Below, in pieces: positions 25,046 through 36,990 of a DNA stretch of 64,000 nucleotides. Within the stretch, counting starts at the first letter, position 1, and every line of letters begins with the position of its first letter. The translations under genes and the position numbers were made by a program. Below the pieces are notes generated by a model that was not told the DNA's origin, did no database searches, and worked only from the letters and a program-made list of their open reading frames with translations. The stretch covers positions 98,301,962-98,365,961 of the forward strand of contig NC_088202.1 in NCBI RefSeq assembly GCF_037126465.1, read 5' to 3'. The DNA comes from Ornithodoros turicata (Eukaryota > Arthropoda > Arachnida > Ixodida > Argasidae).

Positions 25046-25681
25046 CACAAATGGACGAGCGAGCGCGGAGACCGTTCAAACGTCTTGCAACGGTTCCAAC
25101 GACATTCCGATGATGCTAATGGCGATGACTCCTTCGTGACGAGGCGAGTGGCGAGGGTGAAGCACGGCGGCGCAGAGTCAAAATGTGGAGCAAACTTGTC
25201 GCATGCGCATGATCCTCATGTGGTCGTATAAGTTGGAAATATATTGCATAATAAACTGAAATATAAATAATACGAGGAAGCGCCTTCCCAAAGCCAACGA
25301 AAATGTATTTAGAGCTTTAGTGTGCAGCTAAAATGTGGCAAAGTGTCATTTAAGCTACATTTGATCATAAGTTCAGATTCAAATACCGCTTTGTTTAGTG
25401 GAAAGACGGTAACACTGATCTGTCTACCTCCCGGGAGGTTTTTTTTTTTGAACTCACCCTGAAATTGCTAATATTACCCATACAGCCTGTCTCCCAATGA
25501 ATAGATTCACAAATATGCCTCTATACATATATACCGCCACCCCCCACCCCGTTAGGAAATGCTGGGTACCCCCAGAGGTCGACCTCTGGGACATTACTGG
25601 CCGATAATGCAGTAATTAATAATACAAAATACATCTATAAAATAAAACGGTCGAAATAAATACTCATTACACAGGTGCACA
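25046..25681. other. No recognisable gene
   Basis: AT-rich spacer with a T run at 25440-25450. Nothing specific seen. Confidence 0.4.
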
Positions 25682-25892
25682 GAAAGTCCACTAAGCGTCA
25701 ACAACGACACCTATGTACATTGTCCACACAAGGTACACATAAGGTATTTCAAAAGACTGTCAACATGATGTCAACAGCAATTCCTGTTGACTTGATCAAC
25801 AAGAAGTCGAAGTCAACACACTGTCAAGACAGGAAACAAGAAGTCCACAAGAAGTCTGCAGAAAGACAAAATGCATTTTCATAAGGGGTTTA
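25682..25892 (-). repeat. Dispersed repeat, inverted partner of 23668-23945
   Basis: Its reverse complement begins CCCTTATGAAAATG and is rich in GTTGAC and GTGGACTT motifs, matching the copy at 23.7-23.9 kb. Confidence 0.6.
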
Positions 25893-26393
25893 AGCTGCAA
25901 CATTCTCCCATGGATCCCGGACCTTCTACTAGTCAAGATACTAGTCAAAGTACATAAAATTATAAGAAGCACAACAGAAGCAGTTACAAGCACGACGAAC
26001 GTCTAATGCTAACGCATTGTCATCGCATTAATTACATTAATGGCCCTAAATTTTTTAAGGAAAAATCTTTCCAGGAGCAGTACTGCAGGCAATAGTGCCC
26101 CAGAACCGTTCGACCGTATTAAAACAATGGCCAATGAACGCGCGCCCGCGGCATGTGTTGTACCTAGAGACTCCTGATTACCCCCCCCCCCCCCCCTGCC
26201 AGGGTACTACAATGCTCAACATCATCGTTACTTGTGATCTACCAAAGAGGTCTAAGAAAAGAGACATCAAGCGCGTGAAGAACCACGAAGCCAGTGAAAG
26301 GAAATGTATGTTGGGATGAACAAGGTATCGCCCACTCAACTTCCCTTCAGTCACGGACATACCAGGCAATCTATATTTTCTCACATGTATATA
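25893..26393. other. No recognisable gene
   Basis: Includes a long C run at about 26179-26196. No coding features. Confidence 0.4.
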
Positions 26394-26532
26394 CAGGGGG
26401 TCCCAGCTAAATGCGACCATATTTTCTAAATATATATATCACTTTTTCCGAGATGAAATCAATTGCAATATAGCATATGCTGAAGGGCACTCCTTAGGAG
26501 GGCATTAGCAAACTCCTAAGGCAATGTCTTAA

Positions 26533-27185
26533 AGGACGACGGAAACGAAAATAGTCTGCAAAGCTATTTGCCTCATATTGCGATGTGTACCAAAACAATC
26601 CGGAATTCGACTTAGATTTGCGTATATTAGTTGAAACGCCGCCACAATCGCGATATAAAATTCCGCCGCAGAGCAGTCTGAGCCCCTGGTGAGCGTCGCC
26701 GGCTGCCGTAGCAGACCACGGAAGTGACGCACGTTGGCTCTCCTGTTGGAGTTCCTGACTTTCATTTCGCTTCATTTCATTTGGTGTTTCGGCGTACGTC
26801 TAATTCCTGCTACGGGGAAAGAACGGAGACGAAGAAGCATGTACGAACCCATCTCTCATAGGATATATTGTCTTCAGACTTCCACGAGATCTCCGAATCA
26901 AACATCTTCAGGCGTTATTCAGAATTCGCCGTGTTTGTGCCGGGCAGCCGCACATGGAGCGCGAGAGATATTTGACGTCACGCGCTCCTCAGATTTTCCC
27001 GCAATGCTTGGCGCGCTCCATGGGCGACCGTGTCGGGTGGGCGGCCCAGCGCTCTCGTAATCGTCAGAAATATGGCCATCCGCACAGCGTACTTGCAAAA
27101 TACTAGTGGCACCATAATTTTACATAATATTTACACCTTGTTCGGTCCCCTTTTTGCAATGGACAAATTTCGTTTCCGTTGTCCT
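26533..27185. mobile_element. TTAA-flanked miniature element nested in a foldback arm
   Basis: TTAA at 26529-26532 and 27186-27189 flank ends AGGACGACGGAAACGAAA and its complement AATTTCGTTTCCGTTGTCCT. The TTAA element is 653 bp and non-coding. A plain TA duplication is also possible because TTAA contains TA. Confidence 0.75.
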
Positions 27186-27218
27186 TTAATTAACTCTCAT
27201 TAATTAACTTTGTAATTA

Positions 27219-28528
27219 CGAGGGGCGTTCACGTCAAACCGGGACTTTCTGTCTCCTGAGTGTACAAATGGCTCGCGCTACTTCTTTTTCGTCATTTTCA
27301 CACGCGACAGGCCTCAGCGTTCACCACGTGGTGGTCCAAAGTTTGTGCAAAATAGAAGACACGTGCTGGACAATATGGCCGACAACGAGGTGAGCGCGCA
27401 CATCGAACAGCGAATTGTCATGAAGTTTCTCGTGAATGAAGGCGTAAAGTCATCTGAAATTCACAGAAGACTTCAGGCTCAGTATGGTCACTATACACTT
27501 AGCCGCAGCAAAGCGTTTAAGTGGTGCAAAGGGTTCCGAGACGGCCGTACATCAGTGCAGGACGACCCCGGTCGGGGGGGGGGGGGGCTCAGAGCCCAGT
27601 GTCCGAGTTCCTGAGGACATCCAACTTGTGGAGCGCCCGATCCTCAAGGACCGACGGATAACATGTCTCGAACTGGCTCGAAAGACGGACCTTTCTGTGG
27701 GAACGTTGAACACTATCATTCATGAACACCTCCAGTTTCGGAAAGTTAGTGCCCGTTGGGTCCCGAGGCAGCTCTCCGTGTCTGTCAGGCAGGGAACACG
27801 GGAAATCCCCCAAGAGGTAAGGTACCGTTTCGACACTGAAGGACAGCCGTTCCTTGATCGGATCATCACGTGCGATGAAACGTGGGTGCACCATTTCACT
27901 CCTGAGTCTAAACCCGCACCAAAACAGTGGAAGCATCCGGGCTCACCAGCTCCTAAGAAGTTCCGAAGCACCCCGTCTGCGGGTAAGGTCATGGCCACGA
28001 TTTTTTGGGACAAGGCTGGCGTTGTTCACATTGATTTTCTGCCCAGTGGTACCACCATTAACAGTTCATATTACTGCCAGGTTCTCAGGGATGTGCATAA
28101 GGCGCTGAAACAAAAGCGGCCGTGCCTCATCACCAAAGGAATCCTCCTTCTACAGGACAATGCACGCCCGCATACCGCGCATCGCACGACACGCACCTTA
28201 CAGGAACTTTGATGGGAGTTGCTGCCACAACCCCCTTACAGTCCAGACCTCGCCCCCAGCGATTTCCATCTCTTCGGGCCACTGAAGGCGTTCCTTGGGG
28301 GCCGCCATTTCAGCTGCGACGAAGAGGTCAAGAATGCGGTCCGATCATGGAAGCTACGCGCCGGTAAGGATTTCTACGCTGCTGGCATCCAAGCCCTCGT
28401 GAAACGCTGGGACAAGTGCATTAGTGCAGCTGGAGATTACGTTGAAAAATAAAACTAATTGCTCGCCTGTTCGTTCAGTTTACTTTCGCGAAAAATGAAA
28501 AGTCCCGGTTTGACTTGAACGCCCCTCG
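27219..28528 (+). mobile_element. Mariner transposon, near full length
   Basis: TA at 27217-27218 and 28529-28530 flank inverted repeats of about 30 bp starting CGAGGGGCGTTCA (left) and ending TGAACGCCCCTCG (right). The length of 1,310 bp is standard for mariner. One transposase gene lies inside. It is the most recent insertion into the surrounding foldback element, whose arm sequence resumes on both sides. Confidence 0.95.
27375..28452 (+). pseudogene. Mariner transposase (D,D34D), frameshifted with an in-frame stop
   Basis: Mariner transposase is a roughly 345-residue cut-and-paste nuclease with an N-terminal paired helix-turn-helix region and a D,D34D core. The start chosen is ATG 27375 (MADNEVSAHIEQRI), followed by the helix-turn-helix (KFLVNEGVKSSEIHRRL). 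A run of 14 G at 27574-27587 shifts the frame. The second frame carries FRKVSARWVPRQL, the first Asp in TCDETWVHHF, the second in LLQDNARPHTA and, after a TGA at 28210-28212, the third in SPDLAPSDFHLFG. It ends DYVEK-stop at 28450-28452. All three catalytic Asp are kept, so only two lesions separate it from an open frame, one of them in a homopolymer. Confidence 0.95.
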
Positions 28529-30024
28529 TATAAAAGCTACGAAGTTGTCCCAATGAGAATATCTGGTTCCTTCGGTAACCTGATACTGGAGCCGTTTTCA
28601 CAGAACAAAAATCCGTTCGATAGATCGTCCGCAAAAAATTCGGGAAGGAACACCATTTTTCTTTAGTTTGTTCATTGCGCATCTTAAGAGACGCGTCTTT
28701 CCTTCACCCCCAATGTGAGAGGGTGAAAGAGCACACTATCGCCTCTTGCGTCCCGGAAAAAGATTAAAAGAAAACACAAAATGCAACACAAGAAAAGGGC
28801 AATTCCGATAGAGTCACCCGATACATTTGTGTTGGTTTTGCTTCCGCAAGTTAAAGCTAATCTTCGACGCATGAGGCGGCACTGTGCTCCTTCATCCTCT
28901 CACATTGGGGGTGAAGGAAAGACGCGTCTCCTATGATGCGCAATGAACAAAATAAATAAAAAATGGTGTTGCTTCACGATTTTTTTGCAGACGATCTATC
29001 GAACCGATTTTTATTCTGGAAACGGCCCCGGTATTAGGTGACCGGAAGGGACCAGATGTTCTCATTGGGACAATTTCGTAGCTTTTATAATTAAAAAGTT
29101 AATTATTGAAAGTTAATTAAGAGATCGCCTTAGGTTAGGATTGCCTTAGAGTTTGCTAATGCCCTCCTAAGGAGTGCCCTTCAGCATATACTATAATGCA
29201 ATTGATTTCATCTCGGAAAAAGTGATATAGTTTTAAAAAATGTTCGCATTTAGCTGGGACACCCTTTATATAGTATAGGGTAATCTACGTTTGTACGCAT
29301 TTTCTTGTTTCTCTCGATATGCATGCATAAAGTGTCCATGCACATGTAGGCAACACACGCCCTCAGTATGAGGAGCAACATAAAACACACACGCCAAGGA
29401 ACGATCATTTGTGTGTTTTTATTTGATCCTCGTACTGATTTAATATGCTGCCTACAAGTTCGTTACACCAGCTTGCTTGCCTCCTACTCCGGTGTTCCAT
29501 GCATACGCAAGCCAGAGAGGATGAACATGACTTCCTTCTAAAGGTGTGTCATATTTATTTTAGGACTGTGGCAGTAAAACTGTCAGGAGAAGTACTGTGC
29601 TCCTTTCAGCGGTTTCACCGCACTCCATTCAGCATGATAATTACACCCCCTTAGCAGAGCTACTACTACTTCAGGGGAGCTGTCCACACTCCTCGCGGGA
29701 GAGCTACCATTCTCCTTCCAAGAGTGTTACCATGAAAGATGAAAGTTGATTTCTCAGGCAATTTGAGACTTTGTTTGTATCTGTCCCTTCTATGTTGTTC
29801 CAGCCTCAGAACATCAGTTTCTCTCTAGTGTTACAATACTCCTTCATAAGAGTTGTCGTATGCTACAATGGATAGGGAGTGCTGGCACGCCTATAACGTA
29901 GGGTGTAACTGTACGCTCCAAAAGGGAGTCATGTATGTGGCAAGAATTACTCCCCAAAAAAGAGTAAGGGGACCCACTTTTTTCTTAGAGTGATTATGAC
30001 GCTACGTGATGTAGTACTCAGCAT

Positions 30025-30057
30025 AAAGCAATTAGGGCATATATGTCCTAATTGCTT
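30025..30057. repeat. Short palindrome
   Basis: AAAGCAATTAGG and CCTAATTGCTTT flank a short GCATATATGT centre, which is itself nearly palindromic. Confidence 0.85.
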
Positions 30058-30070
30058 TCCATTGCTCATT

Positions 30071-30120
30071 CCCCTGTTACGTCTTGCAGAGCGTATACGC
30101 TGTGCAAGACGTAACAGGGG
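30071..30120. repeat. Spacer-free 25-bp palindrome
   Basis: The left arm 30071-30095 and right arm 30096-30120 are reverse complements with one mismatch and no loop; the match also extends one or two bases outward. It lies 13 bp after the previous palindrome. Confidence 0.9.
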
Positions 30121-31389
30121 AACGGACGCAAGACAATCATAAGCACGATGCAGTCTCTACTTACTTGTACGAGTACGGTACTGGCCAACGTTCCGTAGTC
30201 TGATACTCCCATGATCATCAGCGTCTCGCAGCGAGTATTTTCTCACTACATGTTATGTGTCCCGGAACTTACTGCAGTGTGGACGTCACTGCATATTACA
30301 TGATTTGGTTCAGGAGATCGTGACTGATGATTACAAGTCTCATCACTGCTGCATTAGTTTCTACGACTATCCAGACTCGTACGGTCTTTCTTTGGTTGTC
30401 GTAACCCTGAAAAACAAAAATCTAGAAAATTCTTACAGTGCTCCGATAGCAATTTCATCACTGCACTGCAGTGCCGGGAATCATCAAAGCGTTGTCGATG
30501 ACAGGCAGTGTTGCCACTTTATTGCAGGGAAAGTGCGTAACGCCGGGTGAAAAAGCCACAGAAAGTTGGCAAAACTGAAATGAATACCTTATTGGTAAAA
30601 ATTATGGGGATCCAGTACCAATTTTGTTCACGTCAGGAAAGCATAAGAAGTGCAGATGCGTGTTTGTGGAAATGGTAGTGAAATGTTTGTTTGTTGGTTG
30701 AATCGTTAAGTTCCACTTAATACCAGAAATGATTGTTCGTCCTGGCAGAGTATCGCCGCTGGCGATGAAACTCCCCATTCATAATCTCCTAATAAAGTTG
30801 TTGTTAAGTTGTTTCCTGGTGGTGGGTGGTGGTGGTGGTAGTGCTCAAAGTGCTAGGTAGTGCTAGTGGTAGTGCTCGCCACTTTTGCCACTGCAGGCAC
30901 CAATGGCCAAGAGCGTTCTGCACATTGATCCACCTGTTGTTGTTTTCAGCACGCGCAATGAGGGTCGCGGTAACTCTGACGCCGGCTAAAATGAGTTGCA
31001 TTGCACTATTGCACTGCAGTGGCTGAATGGATATGTATGCAATTTAGAGTAGATTTGCAAGCAAGGTGAGTCAGCCTACATAGGTCTGACGCTGCACGTG
31101 CCGCATATGGTAGGACTGTGGTTAATTTCGACCACTTGGGGCTATTTAAACTGTCCGAAGAAAGAAACTTATCTTAAGAAATTCCAGACACATGACACTG
31201 GAAGCAATGTTTACCTCATCCACATTGCTACCGCCCTTGTAAGAGAAATACTTCACCGGTGACTGCGGCCGATACTCTTCTTCGACGAGTTCATAGCAAT
31301 GTTGTCAGCAGTTGTAGCAATCGTTTGCCCCACCTTAAACGAAATCTGTCGAATACCGCTCGGTACCTGCGCTTTTTAACAATGCCACC

Positions 31390-31715
31390 GAGTAATTTTA
31401 CAGCATCAACTGTATAGTGGAGACTTTCCCGAGATCGCGTCGGCGTCGTCAGCATTCGCATGTCCGCACAAAACTCTTATCGCATGTGCGCTTGGCGCTG
31501 GGAGTCAGGAGAAGAATCCCGCCAGTTTACAACTGCTACCGATGGAAAGTGAGATAAAAACCAAAGTACGTCAGTTTTCACAGCGTCACCTATATAGTGC
31601 AGGCTTTCCCGAGATCGCGTCGTTGTCGGCGGCAACATGGGTAAGGAGGCGGGGGGGGGGGGGGTAAGGAGGAAAACCGCACCGGTTTACAACCGCTTTC
31701 GGTGGTATCACCGGA
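31390..31715. repeat. Imperfect tandem duplication
   Basis: CTTTCCCGAGATCGCGTCG occurs at about 31424 and 31604, each followed by GTC-rich sequence and later by a GTTTACAAC-GCT block (31525, 31682). The spacing is about 180 then 157 bases, so the copies differ by indels, including a G run at 31651-31663. Confidence 0.7.
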
Positions 31716-31976
31716 TTTTTAGTATAGCCGAAAACGTAAATGATAAGAGCCCGAAAACGCGAGAACCCATTCACGCTCTTTAAAACCCTGTGTGCGGAGC
31801 TCGTACCACCACTAAGATGGTTCGCCCCGAGATTGTGAAAATATCAGAACACGTGGACGCCGCCTTGGAGGCCAAGCGCCGAGAGAGAGTTAGGGAGCGC
31901 AAACGCCTTGCACGGCAGAAGTCAGAGATTCCCGCAAATTAGACTGGTCAGCGCAAACCATTGACAAAATCCCGCC

Positions 31977-32198
31977 GTGCAAGCCGGGAATAAGCGTTGG
32001 CGTGATGATGAAACAGTTCGTGCTGCCGATTCAGTAGCGAAGCGTGAACGGCGTCAAGATCCCGCAGTACGAGCTGCCGAGGCTGAAGTGAAGCGTCGTC
32101 AGCGGCAAGATCCTGTAGTACGAGCTGCCGAAGCAGCAGCGAAGCGTGATCAGCGGCAAGATGTACGTCCCACAACTATAGACATGGCTCATGCATAG
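31977..32198 (+). CDS. Small ORF with 17-residue charged repeats (unknown)
   Basis: The frame gives three tandem units of about 17 residues built on (K)R-x-x-R-Q-D-P-x-V-R-A-A-E-A-x-x-K. Unit 1 is shorter and diverged; units 2 and 3 match closely in DNA over 51 bp. Composition is Arg, Ala, Glu and Gln rich and strongly predicts helix. There is no ATG at the start of the open stretch. A separate 41-codon frame with ATG at 31817 (MVRPEIVKISEHVDAALEAK) lies just upstream in another frame and is similarly charged, so the original protein may be longer and broken. I do not recognise the family. It lies inside a hAT-like element, so it may be captured or element-encoded. Confidence 0.45.
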   Translation: MQAGNKRWRDDETVRAADSVAKRERRQDPAVRAAEAEVKRRQRQDPVVRAAEAAAKRDQRQDVRPTTIDMAHA

Positions 32199-32389
32199 AC
32201 TTGGTGTTCCAGAACAGCCTCTTCGTTCAGGACGCCACTCACCTCGCCAACCATTTCAGCGACCACAAATCAATACTCATCACGCTTAAATAAATTTGTC
32301 TACACACTTTCATCCGGCCTCATTTCACCACACGCACAGCTGACGCTGAATTTCGCGTTACACGTATCATAACTTTTTTAAATTCCGTG

Positions 32390-32605
32390 TTAGCGCCGCG
32401 AAACAACTATGGCTATGAGCGGCGTTCAGACGTGGACAGATGGAGAGAAGCATCAGGATGGAGTGGGGGACAGGGGGTTAGCATGTGTCCTTCCGACGCG
32501 CTTCCTATGGGCCGACTTCAGGGGGAACTGTGCCAACATTCGTCTGGAAAGTATTCGGAAAAACCTGGGAAAACCTCAGACAGCACAGCCGGTGGCGAAC
32601 CGTAA
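32390..32605 (-). mobile_element. tRNA-derived SINE (Ruka-like), 5' truncated
   Basis: On the minus strand it begins at GGTTCGCCACCGGC, a B-box remnant, and runs GCTGTGCTGTCTGAGGTTTTCCC, GGCACAGTTCCC, GAAGTCGGCCCA, CCCCCACTCC, CATCTGTCCAC and CCGCTCATAGCC. It ends GCGGCGCTAAC. It matches the copy at 53153-53445 along most of its length. Confidence 0.75.
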
Positions 32606-32818
32606 CTGTCCTGTATTTTTTTTTTCAAAGAATCCAAACGTAAACCAGCGTTTATGCTCCTCATTGTCCTCCCAAAACCTCACAATATGTTGTGGAGAGT
32701 TTCTGAAATGAGTCGCTAATCCCGATATATGAAAAAAAGAAAAAGTCACTAAGTACAGCGGAAAGTCGCTAGACTTAGGACCCGCTAAATCCCCAATAGT
32801 GGCAACAGTGATGAAAGG

Positions 32819-34015
32819 ACGATGACAAAGTGCTCTAAAAGGTTTTGAACACCGCAGGCGCTAGTTTTACACACTTTCTTAATCCTTTTCTTTTTTCTGC
32901 CCAACAACACAGAGCTCTCTTAGTTCGGCACGTCCACATCATTATTTCAGTAGACGTATAACACGTAAACAAAACGCGTTTAGAACCAAAGAAGACGGCG
33001 CATAAAGAATGATACACAACCATGGTGCAAAGTCAGACCATAAAACAAGGTTAGAGACGCCAGGAGAAGAGTCATAAACGAGCCAAATGCCCGCTTTTGT
33101 TCCCATGGCTTCATTACCGGCCGCTGGGGACACACTGGATCAACATACAAACAAAACAAGCTCCGAATGCACCCTAATGAAGAGTCCTAACGGGCGGCCA
33201 GCCATACTCGCCTCTATAAAATCGACCTAATTACGTGTGCCTGCTGAGCCTCCACTCGGAAAACGCGTATTCGCGCTACCAGCCTGATATCCCTGGAACT
33301 GCATTTTGCTCCCCCTCCTGGCGATAAGCAGATGCTACCGAATGTCGCGAGAAATCGAGAAGTGCTGGTCTGTTCAATCTTATCGCGCTGTACCACGCTG
33401 CTAGGGCAGAGATGAGTTCTTGTAAAAAGACGTAGTGGACTGGTCCTAGCGAATGTGCGGGCGAGGTAGGAAATGTTGCGATGGTCGATATGGTGATTGT
33501 GTTCGCGTCGCTTGGTACGTTTCTACTACAATGCACTTGTGTGCACCATGGAAGGTAAGGGTTGATGTACGGACTGGACACACACACAAAAAAAAAAAAA
33601 ACGCGGGAAAGAGTATTAAAAATGTGAGAGTCCCCTGATAGTGATTTTGACCATGTAAGACCCGAGGGGCTTGCGCAGTAAAGAAAATTTCACGTGATGC
33701 TGCATCGTGAAATAAGCGCCAAGAAGGCGGTACTGTGTGTTGAGGCGATAGCAAGGTTACGCGATAGCGAAGAGCAACAGGCGATAGGAAAGAGTAGCAA
33801 GTCTTAGATTATGGCTAACAACTCTTAACTCATAATAATAATAATAAGAGAGACAAGCAGCCAATGCAGGGTTTATCCGCAAGAGGAGAAACAATGTAAA
33901 CATTCTTTACGGACGGAAATCGTTCATTTTTCCGTTGACTCTTTTTGTGTTCTTGCTGCCTGCTGTTTTCAACGAAGAGAAAAACAACAACTTTATTTCA
34001 ATGATGTGAGTGGGA
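32819..34015. other. No recognisable gene
   Basis: Several short frames on both strands with no family signature. There is an A run at 33586-33600 and an AATAAT tract near 33832-33846. Confidence 0.4.
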
Positions 34016-34190
34016 AGGTTCATCGCCAGGGGGCGATACTCGACCCGGTAATGTGGTGAAATAGAATAATGACTCGCCTCACAGTGAGGACAGAAGCTCT
34101 ACGGTGTCCAAAAGAAGTGCTTAGAAGTGCTTTTAGGGCAGGTCGTTGGTGGGCTGGATATAGCCATGGACCAAGCAAAGAAAAGAAAAA
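34016..34190. repeat. Dispersed repeat related to 44310-44440 and 11745-11790
   Basis: GGTAATGTG-TGAAAT-GAATAATG and GGTGTCCAAAAG-AGTGCTTAGAAGTGCTTT at 34048-34135 recur, diverged, at 44334-44415. The following GTTGGTGGGCTGGATATAGCC block recurs at 11756. Non-coding; probably a SINE or the end of a longer element. Confidence 0.55.
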
Positions 34191-36822
34191 TTCCTGCGGT
34201 CTCGTGCATTTTCCATTCACTTTCCATACCTCGCGCGTACCGACGACCATGTCGACCGAATCTCGAATAGCGTTATGCAAACAAGATGTTCGGTTCACCG
34301 TCTCGGCTAGAACGCCCCCCTCGTTGGCATGTTTCTGCTCTACTGGAGACAGCCCCATTACCCAACTGCACCAAGAAGGAAGATCCATCGATCTTGTATG
34401 CGACAAGTGGGGATCGAGTGAACAGTATTTGTACCGTACGCACAAACCTCCAATATTTTGACTCTTTCGATCGTGACGAGCAGTGTAGAATTTTCACGCT
34501 ATTATTATGTAATTTCCTAACACCCCTATTGTATTAGCACTCTAGACTGCGCGAACGTGTCGACCTAAATACAGCGGAAAGGAACAGCAATAGTGTGATA
34601 GAACGTGAATAAACCAGCATACAGTAGCGCCGTGGAAGCAGGACGTCACCCTCTACTGCGTAAATTGTTACAATGGGAGTTTTAAAATAATGTCACATCG
34701 CCCCGAATACTGTGACCAGTATATTCTGCGATATACAAGGTCTATATATATTGAATTCTACACAATCTGAACAGCACATACAGGCTTCCAGGTAAGATTC
34801 CTAGCATTCGCCAGGTGTATTTGTGTGTACGGTGTGCAGCATGGCGTCCAGCGAGGGGTATAGTCAGTGCACTTGTGCAGTAAAACTTCACCTAGCAATA
34901 AAGCAAACCGAAAACTCTGCAGTATTTCCTCCCTAAAAAAATTGAATTTCCCGTGCTGTAGTTATTTATAGTGGAAACATCTTACCGTTGTTAACCTCAT
35001 AATTGTGGACGGCATCACGTCTGTACCTGGAAGATGAAATGACCAGAGGACATGAGGGTAGGAGACAGTGAAGATCGATGGCTGACCGGTACTCTACGTC
35101 GATCACCAAGCTATGACAGGACCGAAACCTTGACGTTGCGCATAATAAAGGTATTCGTGCTAGCACAATTTCACAAAGGAAGCGTACTAGATGCTGGGCT
35201 CTCAAGCGTCTCTGGGAGAGCGTCCCCCTGGAGTTCACAACATCACTCAGTGTACCGTTCCTGCAGTCTGCTAGGTGTTTTTGACGTGCGCCATCATAGG
35301 CTCAGCGCTCCCTTGGGATGTTCACAATGGCCTCAGACTGACGAAAGTGCTTGAAATGTGCTTCATCCACAAGGCCGGTTTTGTGTAGCAGCGAGATAGC
35401 GAGCGCTGACCCGCTTTGCAACCTGTGGAGCGCAAGGTTCCGCATTTTCTGGGAGAGTCACAGGAAGATCTAACCGATGAGTTAAGCATTAATCTACCGG
35501 ATCCTGGTATGTTCTGTTTGCAGAACTTTGTTCTCCAGTGATCCATATTCATCCCTGTCTTCACGTATTGGAAAAGACGGGACGCAGCCGACGTCAGCTG
35601 AAGTCGCTAGAGGGTCTGACATTGGTAACCGTCTTGCGACTGGAAAGGCATAGCAAGAAATAAAGTTGACAAGTATGAGCACTGTTCCGACATTTGCATA
35701 TTCATCTCTATCACTCTTCCTGCGTACTTTCCCTTGGTTCGCAATTCTGAACACAGATGCATCCGTCAGGTTCATGTCTGTGTTGGTAGCATATATTTCC
35801 TGCTAATCAGTCAGACTACAAAAACAAATGCTTTTCTATTTCCATGAGGTATCGCAGGTACATCTTGAGTGTGTGTCAAACAAATTACTTAGGGCTACAA
35901 AGTCAGGAAACACATTGTGCTTTTGGGCTCAACGCACTGGGATAATACGAAGGGATCTGTGACAGTTTTCCTTTTCAGAGGTTTGCTCCTCTTTAACACG
36001 AACACACGTTTTAACGAATCCTCTCCAAGCCGCGCCTCAATAATCCTCCAGGAAATGGAGCTTAACTAGAGCCGATACATCACACCAGACAGCTATAGAG
36101 CAAAGCACTTCTTTTCCTTCCAAAAATAGCGTTCGCAAAGAGTAGCAAGGATTATACGTATCTCTTCGACGTGTCGAAATTGTCACTCCTAAAGAACATT
36201 TCTATCGGAGGGAGATTGGACAGTTCATTGAAGATTTCTTCCTGGATATTTGTATCGCGCTTTCAAACTTTATTGGGAGGGAGGGATGGAACGGATATAC
36301 TTCGTGCTATTCGTTCCTGGACCCTTTCGAGGTTCGCTATCCGTCCTATTGGAAATCTGCGTAGCTCTTCTGTTGCGCCCAGTGGGTTTACGGGGCTTTG
36401 AGGAAACATGGATGTGCGAAGATGCCCCACGGGGTAATAAAAGGTAAGCGTACGAAGTAACCTGATAGCACTCGTTCCACGTGTCCGAACTTTTTCTGCC
36501 GGGAGTATCTTGGAGGGGATAACGCTATACGTTGGGATCCGAATGCTATGTCTGCTGAGGGATTTCAAGTCAGGTTAGCTCTGCTTACGAAATACGGCGT
36601 TATTTCCTGCGATTTTTCGAGACCAGCGTCGCGACAGTTCTGCCCGAAAGTCCTACGTCGTCCAAAAGGTTTACGAACCATGCACCGACCTGGTCTGGCA
36701 CACCTTTTTATACTTCCTTCTGTGAGGACGTTTGAATGTGTAGCATTACTGTTTCCCAATATATTGGAAAACCTACAGCACAAGTTCAGACAATATGTTG
36801 CGACAATACGTGTTTATATATG
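34191..36822. other. No recognisable gene
   Basis: The open frames here (for example 35052-35354 plus and 36263-36783 minus) show no family features I can name. The last few hundred bases are the left flank of the gypsy insertion. Confidence 0.35.
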
Positions 36823-36969
36823 TGTGTGACGAGACGAAAGAAGAAGATGCGGGACTGTCTCGTGGTTGAGGGCAAAGAAAAGGGGAGAATAAAGTCAGAT
36901 GTCAACGGGCTCGGATGTGTAATCGCTCTCTGGTCCAAGAATCGACCCGTGATGGTCCACAACGTCACA
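36823..36969 (+). repeat. Gypsy 5' LTR
   Basis: Starts TGTGTGACGAGACGAAAGAA and ends CAACGTCACA (TG...CA). It aligns over its full length with 52240-52385. Confidence 0.9.
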
Positions 36970-36972
36970 ACT

Positions 36973-36990
36973 TGGCGAACGAACCGGGAA
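36973..36990 (+). promoter_or_regulatory. Candidate primer-binding site
   Basis: TGGCGAACGAACCGGGAA begins three bases after the 5' LTR. A TGG start close to the LTR is what a tRNA 3' end (CCA) would pair with. The tRNA is not identified. Confidence 0.5.

Larger units (their letters stand above)
26394..29267. mobile_element. TA-flanked foldback element carrying two nested insertions
   Basis: The left end CAGGGGGTCCCAGCTAAATG (26394) matches the complement of the right end, TTTAGCTGGGACACCCT (about 29250-29266), each next to TA. The arms stay complementary inward: GCCCTCCTAAGGAGTGCCC near 29160 pairs with 26485-26503, and the block 28531-28730 pairs with 28885-29090. The left arm is split by a TTAA element (26533-27185) and a mariner (27219-28528). 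Removing both leaves an element of about 0.9 kb that is almost wholly inverted repeat. It encodes nothing itself. Confidence 0.85.
29268..30505. other. No gene; SINE tail and two palindromes
   Basis: Positions 29738-29826 (plus) carry the SINE tail also seen at 13930-14045 (GATGAAAGT, TGTCCCTTCTATGTTGTTCC). Around 29870-29990 the sequence repeats TACTCC/GTGTAAC motifs. Two palindromes at 30025-30057 and 30071-30120 are listed separately. Confidence 0.5.
30506..32810. mobile_element. hAT-like element with CAGTGTTGCCA-type ends
   Basis: The left end starts CAGTGTTGCCACT and the complement of the right end starts CACTGTTGCCACT, a classic hAT terminus. ATGACAGG (30498-30505) and ATGAAAGG (32811-32818) are a 7/8 match for the 8-bp duplication. 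The element is 2,305 bp. I see no transposase. It contains an internal imperfect duplication (31390-31715), a small repeat-protein frame at 31977-32198 and a SINE at 32390-32605. Confidence 0.75.

Noticed and set aside
36263..36783. Minus-strand frames as a Penelope or LINE coding region split by the gypsy insertion
   Set aside because: The position would fit, but I could find no RT or nuclease motif in any frame.
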